A program made the translations under genes and the position numbers. A DNA stretch of 64,000 nucleotides, taken from assembly GCF_947495025.1 (NCBI RefSeq), contig NZ_CANLXG010000001.1:62001-126000 (forward strand), written 5' to 3'. Position 1 is the first letter of the stretch. The number at the start of each line of letters is the position of its first letter. This document shows, piece by piece, positions 35,703 through 47,262 of this stretch. The stretch comes from an uncultured Roseobacter sp. GTDB taxonomy: Bacteria; Pseudomonadota; Alphaproteobacteria; Rhodobacterales; Rhodobacteraceae. The notes under the pieces are model-generated. The model did not search any database and had not been told where the DNA came from. It saw nothing but the letters and a program-made list of their open reading frames with translations.

Positions 35703-37532
35703 ATGGCACGTGTACCGCTTTTACAACTGAACGGCGTATCGCTGACTTTTGGCGGTGATCCGGTTTTCGACGACCTGAGCCTGGTGGCTCAGCCCGGTGA
35801 TCGTGTGGCCCTTGTCGGGCGCAACGGGTCGGGCAAATCCACTCTGATGAAGGTGATGGCCGGCCTTGTGGAACCTGACAGCGGCGAGGTTGTGGCAGGC
35901 CCGGGCGTGTCCGTGGGATACATGGAACAGGACCCGGATCTGTCCGGCTTTACCACGCTGGGAGATTTCGCAGCCCAGGGGCTGGAGCCGTCCGAGATGT
36001 ATCGGATTGAACGCGCGGGCGAGGGGCTGAAATTTGATCCCGCCCGTCCGGTCGCAACCGCCAGCGGTGGAGAGCGCCGCCGTGCGGCTCTGGCCCGTCT
36101 GATGGCCGGTGCGCCGGATCTGATGCTGCTTGATGAGCCGACAAACCACCTCGATATCGAGGCTATCGCCTGGCTGGAGAACGAGCTCAGGCAGTCCCGT
36201 CAGGGTTATGTCATCATCAGCCATGACCGTGCGTTTCTGCGCGCCCTGACCCGCGCCACGCTGTGGATCGACCGGGGTGATGTGCGCCGTCAGGAAAAAG
36301 GATTTGCGGACTTTGAAGCCTGGCGCGACACAATCTGGGAAGAAGAAGATACGCAGCGGCATAAACTCAACCGCAAGATCAGGGCCGAGGCCCGCTGGGC
36401 AGTCGAAGGTATCTCTGCGCGCCGCAAGCGCAATATGGGCCGGGTACGTGCTCTGCAGGACCTGCGGGCAGTCCGTGCGGCGCAGATCACGCGACAGGGC
36501 ACAGCGGCAATGGCCCTCGATGCCGGACCCAAATCGGGCCGTAAGGTAATCGAGGCAGAAGGTATTTCAAAGTCGTTCGGTGACCGGACGATCCTGCGGC
36601 CGTTTTCGCTGACAGTGCAGCGCGGTGACCGAATAGCCTTTGTGGGCCCCAACGGTGTTGGCAAAACCACTCTCCTGAACATGCTCATTGGTCGCGAAAC
36701 ACCGGATACCGGAACTGTCAGGCTGGGTACCAATCTGGAGCTCGCGCTGTTTGATCAGGCGCGGGCGCAGCTTGATGGCGATATGAGCCTCTGGGACAGC
36801 CTGACCGGTGATCCCGAAATGCGTGTCTCGGGCAAGGCCGATCAGGTCATGGTGCGCGGCACACCCAAGCATGTTGTGGGGTATCTCAAGGAATTTCTAT
36901 TTGACGAGGCGCAGGCGCGTGCGCCGGTGCGTGCGCTGTCAGGTGGTGAAAAAGCGCGCCTGTTGCTGGCAAAACTGATGGCCCGGCCAAGCAACCTTCT
37001 GGTGCTCGATGAGCCGACCAATGATCTGGATGTGGAAACGCTTGATCTGCTGCAGGAGCTTCTCGGCACCTATGACGGAACGGTGCTGCTGGTCAGCCAC
37101 GACCGGGATTTTCTCGACCGCGTCGCGGCCACGACGATCGCGATGGAAGGCGACGGCCGGGCAACGGTATATGCAGGCGGCTGGAGTGACTATATCAGCC
37201 AGCGCGCGCCCCGTGATGCACCCTCGCAGGCAGAGCAGCCGGCGAGAGCGAAAAAAACCGGTAACCCGCCCGGAGAGACAAAACAGTCAAAGCAAAAGGG
37301 GCTGAGTTTTACGGAAAAACACCGGCTTGAAGCGCTGCCTGCCGAGATCGAGAGACTCGAAGCCGAGATCGGAAAACTTGGCGGTCTGCTCGAAGATCCT
37401 GATCTCTATACGTCCAGTCCCGTCAAATTTCAGAAAGCGACCGATGCGCTGGTCGAACGCCAGGAGAAACTCGCGGCTGCCGAGGAAGAATGGCTGACCC
37501 TGGAAGAGAAAGCTTCGGCTGAGGGCAGCTGA
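35703..37532 (+). CDS. ABC-F family ATPase (Uup-type)
   Basis: The 609-residue protein has two ATP-binding domains without membrane segments. The first has GRNGSGKST, SGGERRRAALARL and LLDEPTNHLD; the second has GPNGVGKTT, SGGEKARLLLAK and VLDEPTNDLD. The Arg/Lys-rich inter-domain linker (about 205-270) is the P-site tRNA interaction region of ABC-F proteins. A C-terminal coiled coil (about 535-609) is typical of Uup. Such proteins act on stalled ribosomes. It is followed by a strong terminator. Confidence 0.9.
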   Translation: MARVPLLQLNGVSLTFGGDPVFDDLSLVAQPGDRVALVGRNGSGKSTLMKVMAGLVEPDSGEVVAGPGVSVGYMEQDPDLSGFTTLGDFAAQGLEPSEMYRIERAGEGLKFDPARPVATASGGERRRAALARLMAGAPDLMLLDEPTNHLDIEAIAWLENELRQSRQGYVIISHDRAFLRALTRATLWIDRGDVRRQEKGFADFEAWRDTIWEEEDTQRHKLNRKIRAEARWAVEGISARRKRNMGRVRALQDLRAVRAAQITRQGTAAMALDAGPKSGRKVIEAEGISKSFGDRTILRPFSLTVQRGDRIAFVGPNGVGKTTLLNMLIGRETPDTGTVRLGTNLELALFDQARAQLDGDMSLWDSLTGDPEMRVSGKADQVMVRGTPKHVVGYLKEFLFDEAQARAPVRALSGGEKARLLLAKLMARPSNLLVLDEPTNDLDVETLDLLQELLGTYDGTVLLVSHDRDFLDRVAATTIAMEGDGRATVYAGGWSDYISQRAPRDAPSQAEQPARAKKTGNPPGETKQSKQKGLSFTEKHRLEALPAEIERLEAEIGKLGGLLEDPDLYTSSPVKFQKATDALVERQEKLAAAEEEWLTLEEKASAEGS

Positions 37533-37555
37533 CCCGATACGGACGCATCGGGTCA
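37530..37555. terminator. bidirectional terminator
   Basis: TGACCCGAT (37530-37538) pairs perfectly with 37547-37555 around an 8-base loop. The stem begins in the ABC-F stop codon, and the convergent metalloprotease gene ends 8 bases beyond it. Confidence 0.65.
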
Positions 37556-37562
37556 ACCGGTT

Positions 37563-38366
37563 TCAGACGGCGCGGCGACGACGGCGCAACGCGGGGAAGG
37601 CAAACGCGCTCAGAGCCATCAGAAAGCCCGCAAATGCAGGCGGAAGGGGTACCGCGGCGACGCTGGGGGGCAGAATTTCCGGCGTGTCGCCCGGAACATC
37701 ACCCGGTCCGTCGCCCGGATCCTCACCGTTGAGTTCCTGAAGCAGGCTGCTTGAACGCAGCGACCCGGCCACGCCGGCAGGAATGAAAGGCAGGAACCCC
37801 GGGTCATCCAGCAGTGAGACGTTGATCACAGGATCCATAAGCGCGCCCATCCCGTCGTCGGTGTGATCCGCTCCAAGGATATGACCCAGCTCATGCGCAG
37901 CAACGACGCTCTGAAGCGGCCGGGAGGTGCCATCGGCACTGACAATCCCAAAGGGAAAAGACGGTGCATCAAAAAACGCAGCACCCACGGTGTTGCCGGT
38001 CAGCCGGGGGCCGAATCCCAGAACTGCCACACCTGGGGGCGTGTCGGGTGCTGCGGTGTTCGCAAAGTCGGTCAGCAGACTGAACGGGCTCGCCCGTCCC
38101 GCGCTGTTGCTTAACGAGGCCAGATCCAGCGTGACCGGATCAGGCGATGGCAGGAAGTTCAGCGAGATATCCGCCTGATCAAAGATCCGGTTCATATAGC
38201 TCTGGTCGATATCCGGCTCGAAGCAACCCGCAGGGCCGGAATCGCAGATACCGACCGTTACAATATCGAGCTGCAGCACCGCGGCCGGTACGGGCGCTGC
38301 ACAGAGAAGCACTGCGGCGGCTGTGTATCTGAACAGGTTTACTGGGGATCTGTGCGTCATGGGCAT
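37563..38366 (-). CDS. secreted zinc metalloprotease with VPLPA-CTERM sorting tail
   Basis: The 267-residue protein has a signal peptide (about 1-29), a matrixin-like zinc site HELGHILGADH (158-168), and a Met-turn-like ALMDP. A Gly/Asp/Pro linker (about 215-238) leads to a C-terminal cassette: VPLPP, a hydrophobic helix and a terminal RRRRR cluster. This cassette is the VPLPA-CTERM type of sorting tail, with one deviation (VPLPP). Such tails are cut and anchored by an exosortase-like system. Two cysteine pairs occur early. No exosortase gene is in the window. Confidence 0.85.
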   Translation of the reverse strand: MPMTHRSPVNLFRYTAAAVLLCAAPVPAAVLQLDIVTVGICDSGPAGCFEPDIDQSYMNRIFDQADISLNFLPSPDPVTLDLASLSNSAGRASPFSLLTDFANTAAPDTPPGVAVLGFGPRLTGNTVGAAFFDAPSFPFGIVSADGTSRPLQSVVAAHELGHILGADHTDDGMGALMDPVINVSLLDDPGFLPFIPAGVAGSLRSSSLLQELNGEDPGDGPGDVPGDTPEILPPSVAAVPLPPAFAGFLMALSAFAFPALRRRRRAV

Positions 38367-38530
38367 ACTCCGGAATTTCAGGTGTTCTGGTGATCAGACG
38401 ACATGCCTGATTCACTACCGGAGATGGAATTTGCATCGGGGCCGATGACACAAGAATGAGCAGGAATCCCCACCGGGACGGGCGCAGGTACGCCTGGCGG
38501 CGGCAGAAACGCGCCGACCTGCGCCGCGGC

Positions 38531-39286
38531 TCAGCGCATCCTCAGCGCGCCGTCGATGCGGATCACCTCGCCGTTGAGGTACCCGGCGTTGATGATGAAT
38601 GCGGCAAGTGCCGCGTATTCCGACGGATCACCAAGACGGGGCGGGCAGGGTACATCTGCGGCAAGCTGGTCCTGCACATCCTGGCCCAGTCCCGCAAGCA
38701 TTGGCGTCATAAAGATACCTGGCGCAATCGTCATGACACGAATGCCGGAGCGGGCGAGATCGCGTGCCATCGGCAGGCACAGCCCGACAACACCACCCTT
38801 GGATGCGGCATATGCCGTCTGACCTTTCTGCCCGTCAAAAGCCGCGATTGAGGCTGTGTTGATGATAACCCCACGCGCACCATCCTGAGCGGGAGCGTTG
38901 TGCTGCATCGCATCCGCCGCCAGCCGGGCCACATTAAAGGTGCCTACAAGGTTGATGTCGACGGTGCGCTGGAAAAGGTCAAGCGGGTGCGGTCCGTCAC
39001 GCCCGATTGTTTTTGCGGCATCGGCAATGCCTGCACAGTTTATTGCAGCATTGATGCTGCCCATTCTGTCGAGGGCTTCGGCAATCGCAGCGGCCACCGA
39101 GGCTTCGTCGGTCACATCCGTTTCCACAAAATGGCCGCCGATCTCGCGCGCCGTTGTCTCTCCGCGTATCCGATCCCGGTCAAGAACCGTGATCTTTGCA
39201 CCGCGGGCTGCAAAACCACGCGCCGTTGCTTCGCCCAGGCCAGAGGCTCCGCCAGTGATGATTGCCGCTGTATCTGCCAGTTCCAT
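38531..39286 (-). CDS. short-chain dehydrogenase (3-hydroxyacyl-CoA dehydrogenase type)
   Basis: The 251-residue SDR has the NAD motif TGGASGLGEA, DVTD for the adenine, NCAGIAD, and the catalytic Ser and YxxxK in NTASIAAFDGQKGQTAYAASK. The FDGQ.GQ.AY stretch and the overall length resemble type II 3-hydroxyacyl-CoA dehydrogenases of the HSD17B10 group. These oxidise short or branched 3-hydroxyacyl-CoA. The start at 39286 (MELADTAAIITGG) is the family start. Confidence 0.85.
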   Translation of the reverse strand: MELADTAAIITGGASGLGEATARGFAARGAKITVLDRDRIRGETTAREIGGHFVETDVTDEASVAAAIAEALDRMGSINAAINCAGIADAAKTIGRDGPHPLDLFQRTVDINLVGTFNVARLAADAMQHNAPAQDGARGVIINTASIAAFDGQKGQTAYAASKGGVVGLCLPMARDLARSGIRVMTIAPGIFMTPMLAGLGQDVQDQLAADVPCPPRLGDPSEYAALAAFIINAGYLNGEVIRIDGALRMR

Positions 39287-39330
39287 GATCTGCTGCCCCT
39301 CCCTGTTCACGCGCACCAGAAAGCACGGGG

Positions 39331-40227
39331 TCAGCGGTCTGTCCAGAGACCCTGCATCAGACGATTATCCAGACGTGCGATACCCCTGAACACAGGTGTA
39401 ACCGGGGGCCACCAGACCCAGGTGCCGCCAAGGCGATGGACCCCCGCGCCGGTCCCGAGTTTGAAACGCGCCAGCCCGGGAGCGTCCTCTGTGCTGATGA
39501 TGCCAAGGTCGACTGTGTCCGCACTTTTGCGCTGCAGCCACGTCAGAGCCGACCAGAGCAGCAGAGTATGCGCCGAACACCTGCGCCCGCGCGCGGTCGT
39601 ATGGCCGATGTGATATGTGCCTGCGTTGCCGTGACGCAGGATCAGCAGCCCGGCAACGGTTTCTTTGCCGTCCAGCGCAGTGAACAGCTTTGCCTTGCCG
39701 GCGTTGGCCCGCAGCCAGGCAATTGTCATTGCGGTCGGCCAGTTGCGATAGCCGCGTCTGCGCTGTTGCGCGCTGTCCGCACGCAACAGCCAGTGGCCGG
39801 GATCGTCCGGCATGTTCTGACGGGTGACGCGGAGGTTTTGGCCTTGCGCGTGTTTCAGCCTGTTGCGCCACTTCTGATGCAGCCCTGAGGCAAGCGTCTC
39901 TTCTGTTCCGCTCAGATCAAGTCGGGCAATGGTCGCAGGGCTGACCAGTGGCAGGGCACCCTCCGGAACCAGATCAACCGGGTGATCAGGCGAAATGATG
40001 ACCGGCCCACGCGTGCGGCTGCCGGCCAGATGCCGCCACAGCGCGGAAGGGTTGTGTACCTGCGCCCGGGACAGGAGCGTCACCGGCAGACCTTTCCAGC
40101 GCCGCTGCAGTGCCAGCGTGCCATCCGGCAGGCGCCGGGGCATCTGCCCGAGCAGTTCCAGCGCACCGGCAAATTCAGCACTTTGCTGGAGAGCGGTTGG
40201 CGGGGTATCCGGGGCTGCGTCAAACAT
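39331..40227 (-). CDS. GNAT/FemAB-like N-acyltransferase
   Basis: The 298-residue protein has two GNAT-like halves. The second contains LLILRHGNAGTYHIGHTT and ARFKLGTGAGVHRLGGTWVW, the features of BioF2-like or FemAB-type acyltransferases that use an acyl- or aminoacyl-donor. The acceptor is unknown. There is no signal or membrane segment. It shares strand with the SDR gene downstream (44 bases) and probably its transcript. Confidence 0.7.
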   Translation of the reverse strand: MFDAAPDTPPTALQQSAEFAGALELLGQMPRRLPDGTLALQRRWKGLPVTLLSRAQVHNPSALWRHLAGSRTRGPVIISPDHPVDLVPEGALPLVSPATIARLDLSGTEETLASGLHQKWRNRLKHAQGQNLRVTRQNMPDDPGHWLLRADSAQQRRRGYRNWPTAMTIAWLRANAGKAKLFTALDGKETVAGLLILRHGNAGTYHIGHTTARGRRCSAHTLLLWSALTWLQRKSADTVDLGIISTEDAPGLARFKLGTGAGVHRLGGTWVWWPPVTPVFRGIARLDNRLMQGLWTDR

Positions 40228-40272
40228 GCACTGATTAACGCAGTGGAAACCTAAAACGTGGTTAATGACGGC

Positions 40273-40410
40273 ATGAAAAACAGCGAGACTGTACTGGGCG
40301 TTTCCGCACCATCGACCCGCGTGACAAAAACGGCCGCCTTTCTTGTGGCGGCCGCTCTGTCAGTTCCTGTGTTTGCCATCCTGTCGGTGGTCGACTGGCT
40401 CTGGTTCTAG
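40273..40410 (+). CDS. small single-helix membrane protein
   Basis: The 45-residue ORF begins [11 protein letters not shown], has a basic stretch (TRVTKT) and then one hydrophobic helix ([20 protein letters not shown]) ending with WLWF. The basic N-side suggests the N-terminus stays in the cytoplasm. It is too short for similarity-based assignment. Its stop overlaps that of the convergent tyrS in the shared tetranucleotide CTAG at 40407-40410. Confidence 0.55.
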   Translation: MKNSETVLGVSAPSTRVTKTAAFLVAAALSVPVFAILSVVDWLWF

Positions 40411-41699
40411 CCCAGCTGTACGAGCGCGTGGCGTTTTTTGCCGGCGCTGAGTTTCACCGGCTTCGCGCGCAGCCGGCGCAGGCTCAGCAGGGGGCTGTCC
40501 GGTGTCACAAGCTCGTCGTCGACACGCGCGCCACTTTCCGCGATCAGGCGCTTTGCCTCTTTGCCTGACTTACACAGGCCCGCCTTTACAAGCAGACCGG
40601 CAACCGGAATTTCCGTCGGCTCTGAACCCTCTGGCTGGCCTGGTGCCGGTACCAGGAACAGCTCGTCGGCCGCGATTGTCAGACGCGGCAGATCATCGCC
40701 CACACCGCCTTTTTCAAAAACCTCCCGCGCCGTTGCCTCTGCCGCTGCGGCAGCCTCGGCACCATGCAACAGCGTTGTGACCTCATTGGCCAGCCTGATC
40801 TTGGCCTCATTGACCTCAGAGCCTTCCAGAGCGCCCAGACGATCACATTCATCTACCGGCAGCTCCGAGTACAGCCTGAGGAAACGCCCGACATCGGCAT
40901 CGTTTGTATTCCGCCAGAACTGCCAGAACTCATAGGGGCTCAGCATATCGCCATTCAGCCAGATCGCACCGGCCAGGGATTTGCCCATCTTCTTACCATC
41001 CGAGGTGGTGAGCAGCGGCGAGGTCAGGCCATAGACCTCGCCGTCGACAACGCGCCGCGTGAGGTCGATGCCGTTGACGATATTGCCCCACTGGTCCGAC
41101 CCGCCCATCTGCAGCACGCAGCCATAGCGGCGGTGCAGTTCCATAAAGTCATAGGCCTGCAGAATCATGTAGTTGAATTCGAGAAACGACAGGGATTGTT
41201 CGCGATCAAGACGCGATTTGACGCTTTCAAATGACAGCATACGGTTGATCGAAAAATGCCGCCCGATGTCGCGCAGAAAATCGAGATAGTTCAGATCATC
41301 CAGCCATTCGGCATTGTTGATCATCATCGCGCCGGTGTCGCTGTCGCCATAGTGGAGGTAGGCAGAAAACACCTTTTTAATCCCGGCGATGTTGGTGTCG
41401 ATGTCTGCGGGGCTCAGCAGCGGGCGCTCGTCCGCGCGGAACGACGGATCACCCACCTTGGTGGTACCACCCCCCATGAGCGTGATCGGCTTATGACCGG
41501 TTTTCTGGAACCAGCGCAGCATCATGATCTGGATGAGAGAGCCGACGTGCAGCGATTTTGCCGTGGCATCAAAGCCGATATAGGCAGGCTTCACCCCGGA
41601 CAGCAGCGCTTCGTCCAGCCCCTGATAATCGGTGCAATCGGCTAGAAAGCCGCGCTCGATCATTACAGCGACGAAATCCGATTTGGGGTGCCAGGTCAT
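40407..41699 (-). CDS. tyrS: tyrosyl-tRNA synthetase
   Basis: The 430-residue class I synthetase has [15 protein letters not shown] (HIGH motif as HVGS), [19 protein letters not shown] and the KMSKS loop as KKMGKSL. A C-terminal S4 RNA-binding domain (about 360-425) holds [14 protein letters not shown]. It attaches tyrosine to tRNA-Tyr. The KMGKS variant is normal for TyrRS. anmK diverges 65 bases away. Confidence 0.95.
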   Translation of the reverse strand: MTWHPKSDFVAVMIERGFLADCTDYQGLDEALLSGVKPAYIGFDATAKSLHVGSLIQIMMLRWFQKTGHKPITLMGGGTTKVGDPSFRADERPLLSPADIDTNIAGIKKVFSAYLHYGDSDTGAMMINNAEWLDDLNYLDFLRDIGRHFSINRMLSFESVKSRLDREQSLSFLEFNYMILQAYDFMELHRRYGCVLQMGGSDQWGNIVNGIDLTRRVVDGEVYGLTSPLLTTSDGKKMGKSLAGAIWLNGDMLSPYEFWQFWRNTNDADVGRFLRLYSELPVDECDRLGALEGSEVNEAKIRLANEVTTLLHGAEAAAAAEATAREVFEKGGVGDDLPRLTIAADELFLVPAPGQPEGSEPTEIPVAGLLVKAGLCKSGKEAKRLIAESGARVDDELVTPDSPLLSLRRLRAKPVKLSAGKKRHALVQLG

Positions 41700-41764
41700 G
41701 GTACTTGCTCTTTCACGGTGAATACGATCACTCTATATGCGGTGCAAAGACAAAGGAAAAGGCT

Positions 41765-42889
41765 TTGAGCAGGGCCATCCCCAAAACCGGAATCGTCACG
41801 GCACTGGGTGCTATGAGCGGCACCTCTCTGGACGGTGTTGATGCGGCTGTGCTGCGTACCGACGGGCACAGGATCGATGCTTTCGGCGAAACCGGCTACC
41901 GCGCTTATTCCCCGACAGAACAGGAAATTCTCGCAGCCGCTCTTGGTCAGTGGAACGGTCCGGCCGTCGCCGCTGCAAAGCGCGTCGTTGAAGAAGCCCA
42001 CCGGGAGTTGCTGGGTGGTTTCGGAGACGTCGATCTGGTCGGATTTCACGGTCAGACCCTGGCACATGCACCGCGTGCACAGGGAACCCTGCAGGTTGGT
42101 GATGGCGCCTGGCTGGCTGCGGCGCTCAGGCGCCCTGTTGTCTGGGATTTCAGGACGGCAGATGTCGAACTGGGCGGCGAGGGGGCACCGCTGGCACCGT
42201 TCTTCCACTTTGCCTGCGCCCGTTACATCGGCGCAGAGGCTCCACTGGCCTTTCTGAACCTTGGCGGTGTTGGTAATCTGACGTATGTCGATCCGGCGGC
42301 TCCGCATCCCGAGACCGATGGCGGGTTGCTCGCCTTTGACACCGGGCCCGCCAATGCGCCGCTGAATGATCTGCTGCGCGCGCGCAGGGGAGTTCCATTT
42401 GACAAAGATGGCAGGATCGCGCGGCAGGGCACGGTCGAACAGGGCGCGCTTGAGCTTTTCCTGGCCGAAAAATATTTCGCTCGGATACCACCCAAGTCGC
42501 TGGACAGGAATGATTTTGCGGAAATGGTGGCTCTGGTCAACGAACTGGACGATGCGGATGCTGCCGCGACGCTGACGGCAATGTGTGCGGCTGGCGTGGC
42601 CCAGGGTGTCATGCATTGTCCCACACCACCCGAACGGGTTCTGGTCACCGGCGGCGGGCGGCACAACCCGGTGCTGATGGAGATGCTGTCGGTGTCGCTG
42701 GATTGTCCGGTAATCCCGGTCGAAGAGGTGGGCCTTGATGGCGATATGCTCGAAGCGCAGGCCTTTGCCTATCTCGCCGTGCGGGTCGCGCGCGGCCTGC
42801 CGACCTCCTGTCCTGGTACAACCGGCGTGCGCGCTGCTGTAAGTGGTGGCATTCTCAGCACCCCGGATACGGCAGTGCCGGCAGACTGA
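41765..42889 (+). CDS. anmK: anhydro-N-acetylmuramic acid kinase
   Basis: The 374-residue kinase converts 1,6-anhydro-MurNAc to MurNAc-6-phosphate during wall recycling. It shows [16 protein letters not shown] at the N-terminus, [30 protein letters not shown] and [12 protein letters not shown]. The start is a TTG at 41765 (RBS AAAGGAAAAGG); no nearby in-frame ATG upstream is credible, and ATG at 41813 is inside the motif. It diverges from tyrS. nagZ, the preceding enzyme of the pathway, is elsewhere in the window. Confidence 0.9.
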   Translation: MSRAIPKTGIVTALGAMSGTSLDGVDAAVLRTDGHRIDAFGETGYRAYSPTEQEILAAALGQWNGPAVAAAKRVVEEAHRELLGGFGDVDLVGFHGQTLAHAPRAQGTLQVGDGAWLAAALRRPVVWDFRTADVELGGEGAPLAPFFHFACARYIGAEAPLAFLNLGGVGNLTYVDPAAPHPETDGGLLAFDTGPANAPLNDLLRARRGVPFDKDGRIARQGTVEQGALELFLAEKYFARIPPKSLDRNDFAEMVALVNELDDADAAATLTAMCAAGVAQGVMHCPTPPERVLVTGGGRHNPVLMEMLSVSLDCPVIPVEEVGLDGDMLEAQAFAYLAVRVARGLPTSCPGTTGVRAAVSGGILSTPDTAVPAD

Positions 42890-42891
42890 TT

Positions 42892-43311
42892 TCAGCTGCG
42901 GGGAAGGTCAAAACCGGGATCGGCCAGTGTGAACCCATCGAACTGAAAGCCGGGTGAGACGGTGCAGCTGACGAGTGTATAGTCTCCGGTCGTGCGCGCG
43001 GCCTGCCAGTGGTTCTCCGGCACGATAATCTGGGGCAGGGAGGTGGTCAGGTCCGGCCCGAGCATGTGATCCGTCGCTGGCCCCGCATCAGTGTCACTCA
43101 TCGACAGCACCAGAGGTGCGCCTGCGTGCCAGAGCCAGATTTCCGTCGCGTCGACCCGGTGCCAGTGGCTGGTTTCACCTGCGGCCAGCAGAAAGAAAAT
43201 GCAGGTGCCTGTCGGGCGTCCGGCATTTTCCGCAACCCAGGTCTGGCGGTAATGCCCGCCTTCGGGATGCGGTTCCAGACCCAGACGTGCGATGATCTCT
43301 TGTGCTGTCAT
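42892..43311 (-). CDS. cupin-fold protein (DUF985 family)
   Basis: The 139-residue single-domain cupin shows LEPHPEGGHYRQTW, FFLLAAGETSHWHRVDATEIW with possible metal-binding His residues, and VSCTVSPGFQFDGF. This set marks the DUF985 family, whose catalytic role is unsettled. The start at 43311 (MTAQEIIARL) is chosen over the 44-codon upstream extension, which overlaps the divergent oxidoreductase start. Confidence 0.85.
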   Translation of the reverse strand: MTAQEIIARLGLEPHPEGGHYRQTWVAENAGRPTGTCIFFLLAAGETSHWHRVDATEIWLWHAGAPLVLSMSDTDAGPATDHMLGPDLTTSLPQIIVPENHWQAARTTGDYTLVSCTVSPGFQFDGFTLADPGFDLPRS

Positions 43312-43357
43312 AACAGCACTGTACTCTTCTGTCGGTGCAGGTCGAGAGGAACGGCAA

Positions 43358-44434
43358 ATGAAAGTGATCGTCGTGGGTGCGGGCATTCTGGGCGCCGTCA
43401 CTGCATGGAATCTGGCGGCTGCTGGTGTTGCCGTCACTATCATTGAGGCGGGTCAGCCGGCGGGCGGTGCGTCCGGTGCTTCTTTTGGCTGGATCAACGC
43501 CAGTTTTTATTCAGACGAGGACCATTTCCGGCTGCGTGCGGCGTCAATCGGGGCGCATCATCGGCTTGCAGAAGCGCTGGGCAGCCGCGCAGTGCAGTGG
43601 CAGGGGTGTCTGTGCTGGGAAGAGCAGGGCGAGGCCTTTGACGCACAGCGCGACGCACTGAGAGCGCTTGGATATGCTGTCCGTGAACTGGATGCCCGCG
43701 CCTTTGCTGCGTTCGAACCATCCGTCCGGCCGCCGGAGCGCGCGCTGTTGTTCGCGGACGAGGGCGCCGTTGATCTGGCTGTACTGACGCAGGATGCACT
43801 GAATGCAGCATGCTCGCTGGGCGCGCGCATCATCGCCGGGGTGCCAGTTACAGCGCTGGCGCAGACAAACGGACGGATCACGGGCGTCGAATGGGCCGGC
43901 GGAACAATTGAAGCCGACCGTGTCGTGCTGGCAACCGGTACGGCAACACCCCGCCTGCTGGCGTCCGTGGATGTGCCGCTGAAGATGCCGGACCGACCCG
44001 GCCTGATCATGCGCACCACACCCCAGCCACCCTTGCTGAGCCACATTCTGGTCAGCCCCGGTCAGGAACTGCGTCAGCAACCGGACGGGCGCCTGCTGGC
44101 ACCAACCGCCGCATCCCATCAGGGCGACAACAGTACAGATGTCAGAGAACTGCCGTCTGATCTTGCCCAGAGAGCAGCAAACCGGGTAGGCGCACTGATC
44201 GGGCAAAAGGTGGACTGGCAGGATGTCACTCTGGCCTGGCGTCCGGTGCCTGAAGACGGGCTGCCGGTGATTGGCCGCTGCGGACCCGAAGGTCTTTATG
44301 TGACGACAATGCACTCGGGCGCAACGCTGGCGCCCCTGGTGGGTGAGCTGGCGGCCGCAGAAGTGATGGACCGACCGCTCGGCAATGGTGATGCGGCCCT
44401 GCTGGCCCCATACCGGCCGCAGCGGTTCAGATAA
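43358..44434 (+). CDS. FAD-dependent D-amino-acid oxidase family oxidoreductase
   Basis: The 358-residue protein has an N-terminal FAD motif VIVVGAGILGAVTAWNLA and the DAO-family second half with VTLAWRPVPEDGLPVIG and a terminal FAD-contact MHSGATLAP. Members oxidise amino acids or amines such as glycine, sarcosine or D-amino acids. The substrate is unknown. It overlaps the 3' end of the convergent GNAT gene by 8 bases. Confidence 0.8.
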   Translation: MKVIVVGAGILGAVTAWNLAAAGVAVTIIEAGQPAGGASGASFGWINASFYSDEDHFRLRAASIGAHHRLAEALGSRAVQWQGCLCWEEQGEAFDAQRDALRALGYAVRELDARAFAAFEPSVRPPERALLFADEGAVDLAVLTQDALNAACSLGARIIAGVPVTALAQTNGRITGVEWAGGTIEADRVVLATGTATPRLLASVDVPLKMPDRPGLIMRTTPQPPLLSHILVSPGQELRQQPDGRLLAPTAASHQGDNSTDVRELPSDLAQRAANRVGALIGQKVDWQDVTLAWRPVPEDGLPVIGRCGPEGLYVTTMHSGATLAPLVGELAAAEVMDRPLGNGDAALLAPYRPQRFR

Positions 44435-44938
44435 TAAGCTCGTAGAAAGCCAGCAGTTTTACATATTCGGGAGGCAGCTCTGAATACGGCCCACGCGACA
44501 CAAACCCGAGTTTTTCATAGAGGCGTTGCGCGTGCACAAACTGTCGTGATGTATCCAGCAGTATCCGGCGATACCCGTCCGAGCGGGCCTGATCGACAAG
44601 GCACTGCGAGATCTTCTGCCCTGCACCGGTCCCCCGCGCTGTTTTTCGCATGAAAACGCGTTTGATTTCCGCGTCTTCATCATTCAGGGGGTGGTACATG
44701 CCGCACCCCACTGCCTCGCCGTCTTTTTCGGCGATCAGAATAATGCCCTTCGGCCGCGCGTGTTTTGCGGCCAGCTGGTCCATCAGAGCCGCATAGGCCT
44801 GTTCGCCGTAGGTCACGGCAACCGCCGCGCGCACTTCGTCGCTGTAGTTCAGCAGATAATCCCGGTATTCCCAGCACAGGTCCCGGACCGCGTCGAGATC
44901 GGCAGGCGTTTCCGCCTGCCTGACGATGACTTCTGACA

Positions 44939-44939
<1 letters not shown>
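44427..44939 (-). CDS. GNAT-family N-acetyltransferase
   Basis: The 170-residue protein has a GNAT core: the strand IILIAEKDGEAVGCGMYHPL, the acetyl-CoA pyrophosphate loop region KRVFMRKTARGTGAGQKIS (variant of Q/RxxGxG/A), and the terminal LYEKLGFVSRGPY. The acceptor is unknown. Its ATG overlaps the enolase stop by one base (TGATG), so translation may be coupled to eno, although the link of function is unclear. Confidence 0.8.
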
Positions 44940-47148
<2,209 letters not shown>

Positions 47149-47226
47149 GTGGGAAACGTCCTGGAAATTACAGGGTCCGGAGTTTCAGAATGTCAGGAAA
47201 ACGTCAATGCCCTGCAGGGCGTGGGC

Positions 47227-47251
47227 TGTGCCCCGGGCGGGCCGGGGCACA
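47227..47251. terminator. terminator after the GMC oxidoreductase gene
   Basis: TGTGCCCCGG (47227-47236) pairs perfectly with 47242-47251 around a 5-base loop, 12 bases beyond the GMC stop. There is no long T run on the reverse strand. Confidence 0.55.
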
Positions 47252-47262
47252 CAGGTTCATGC

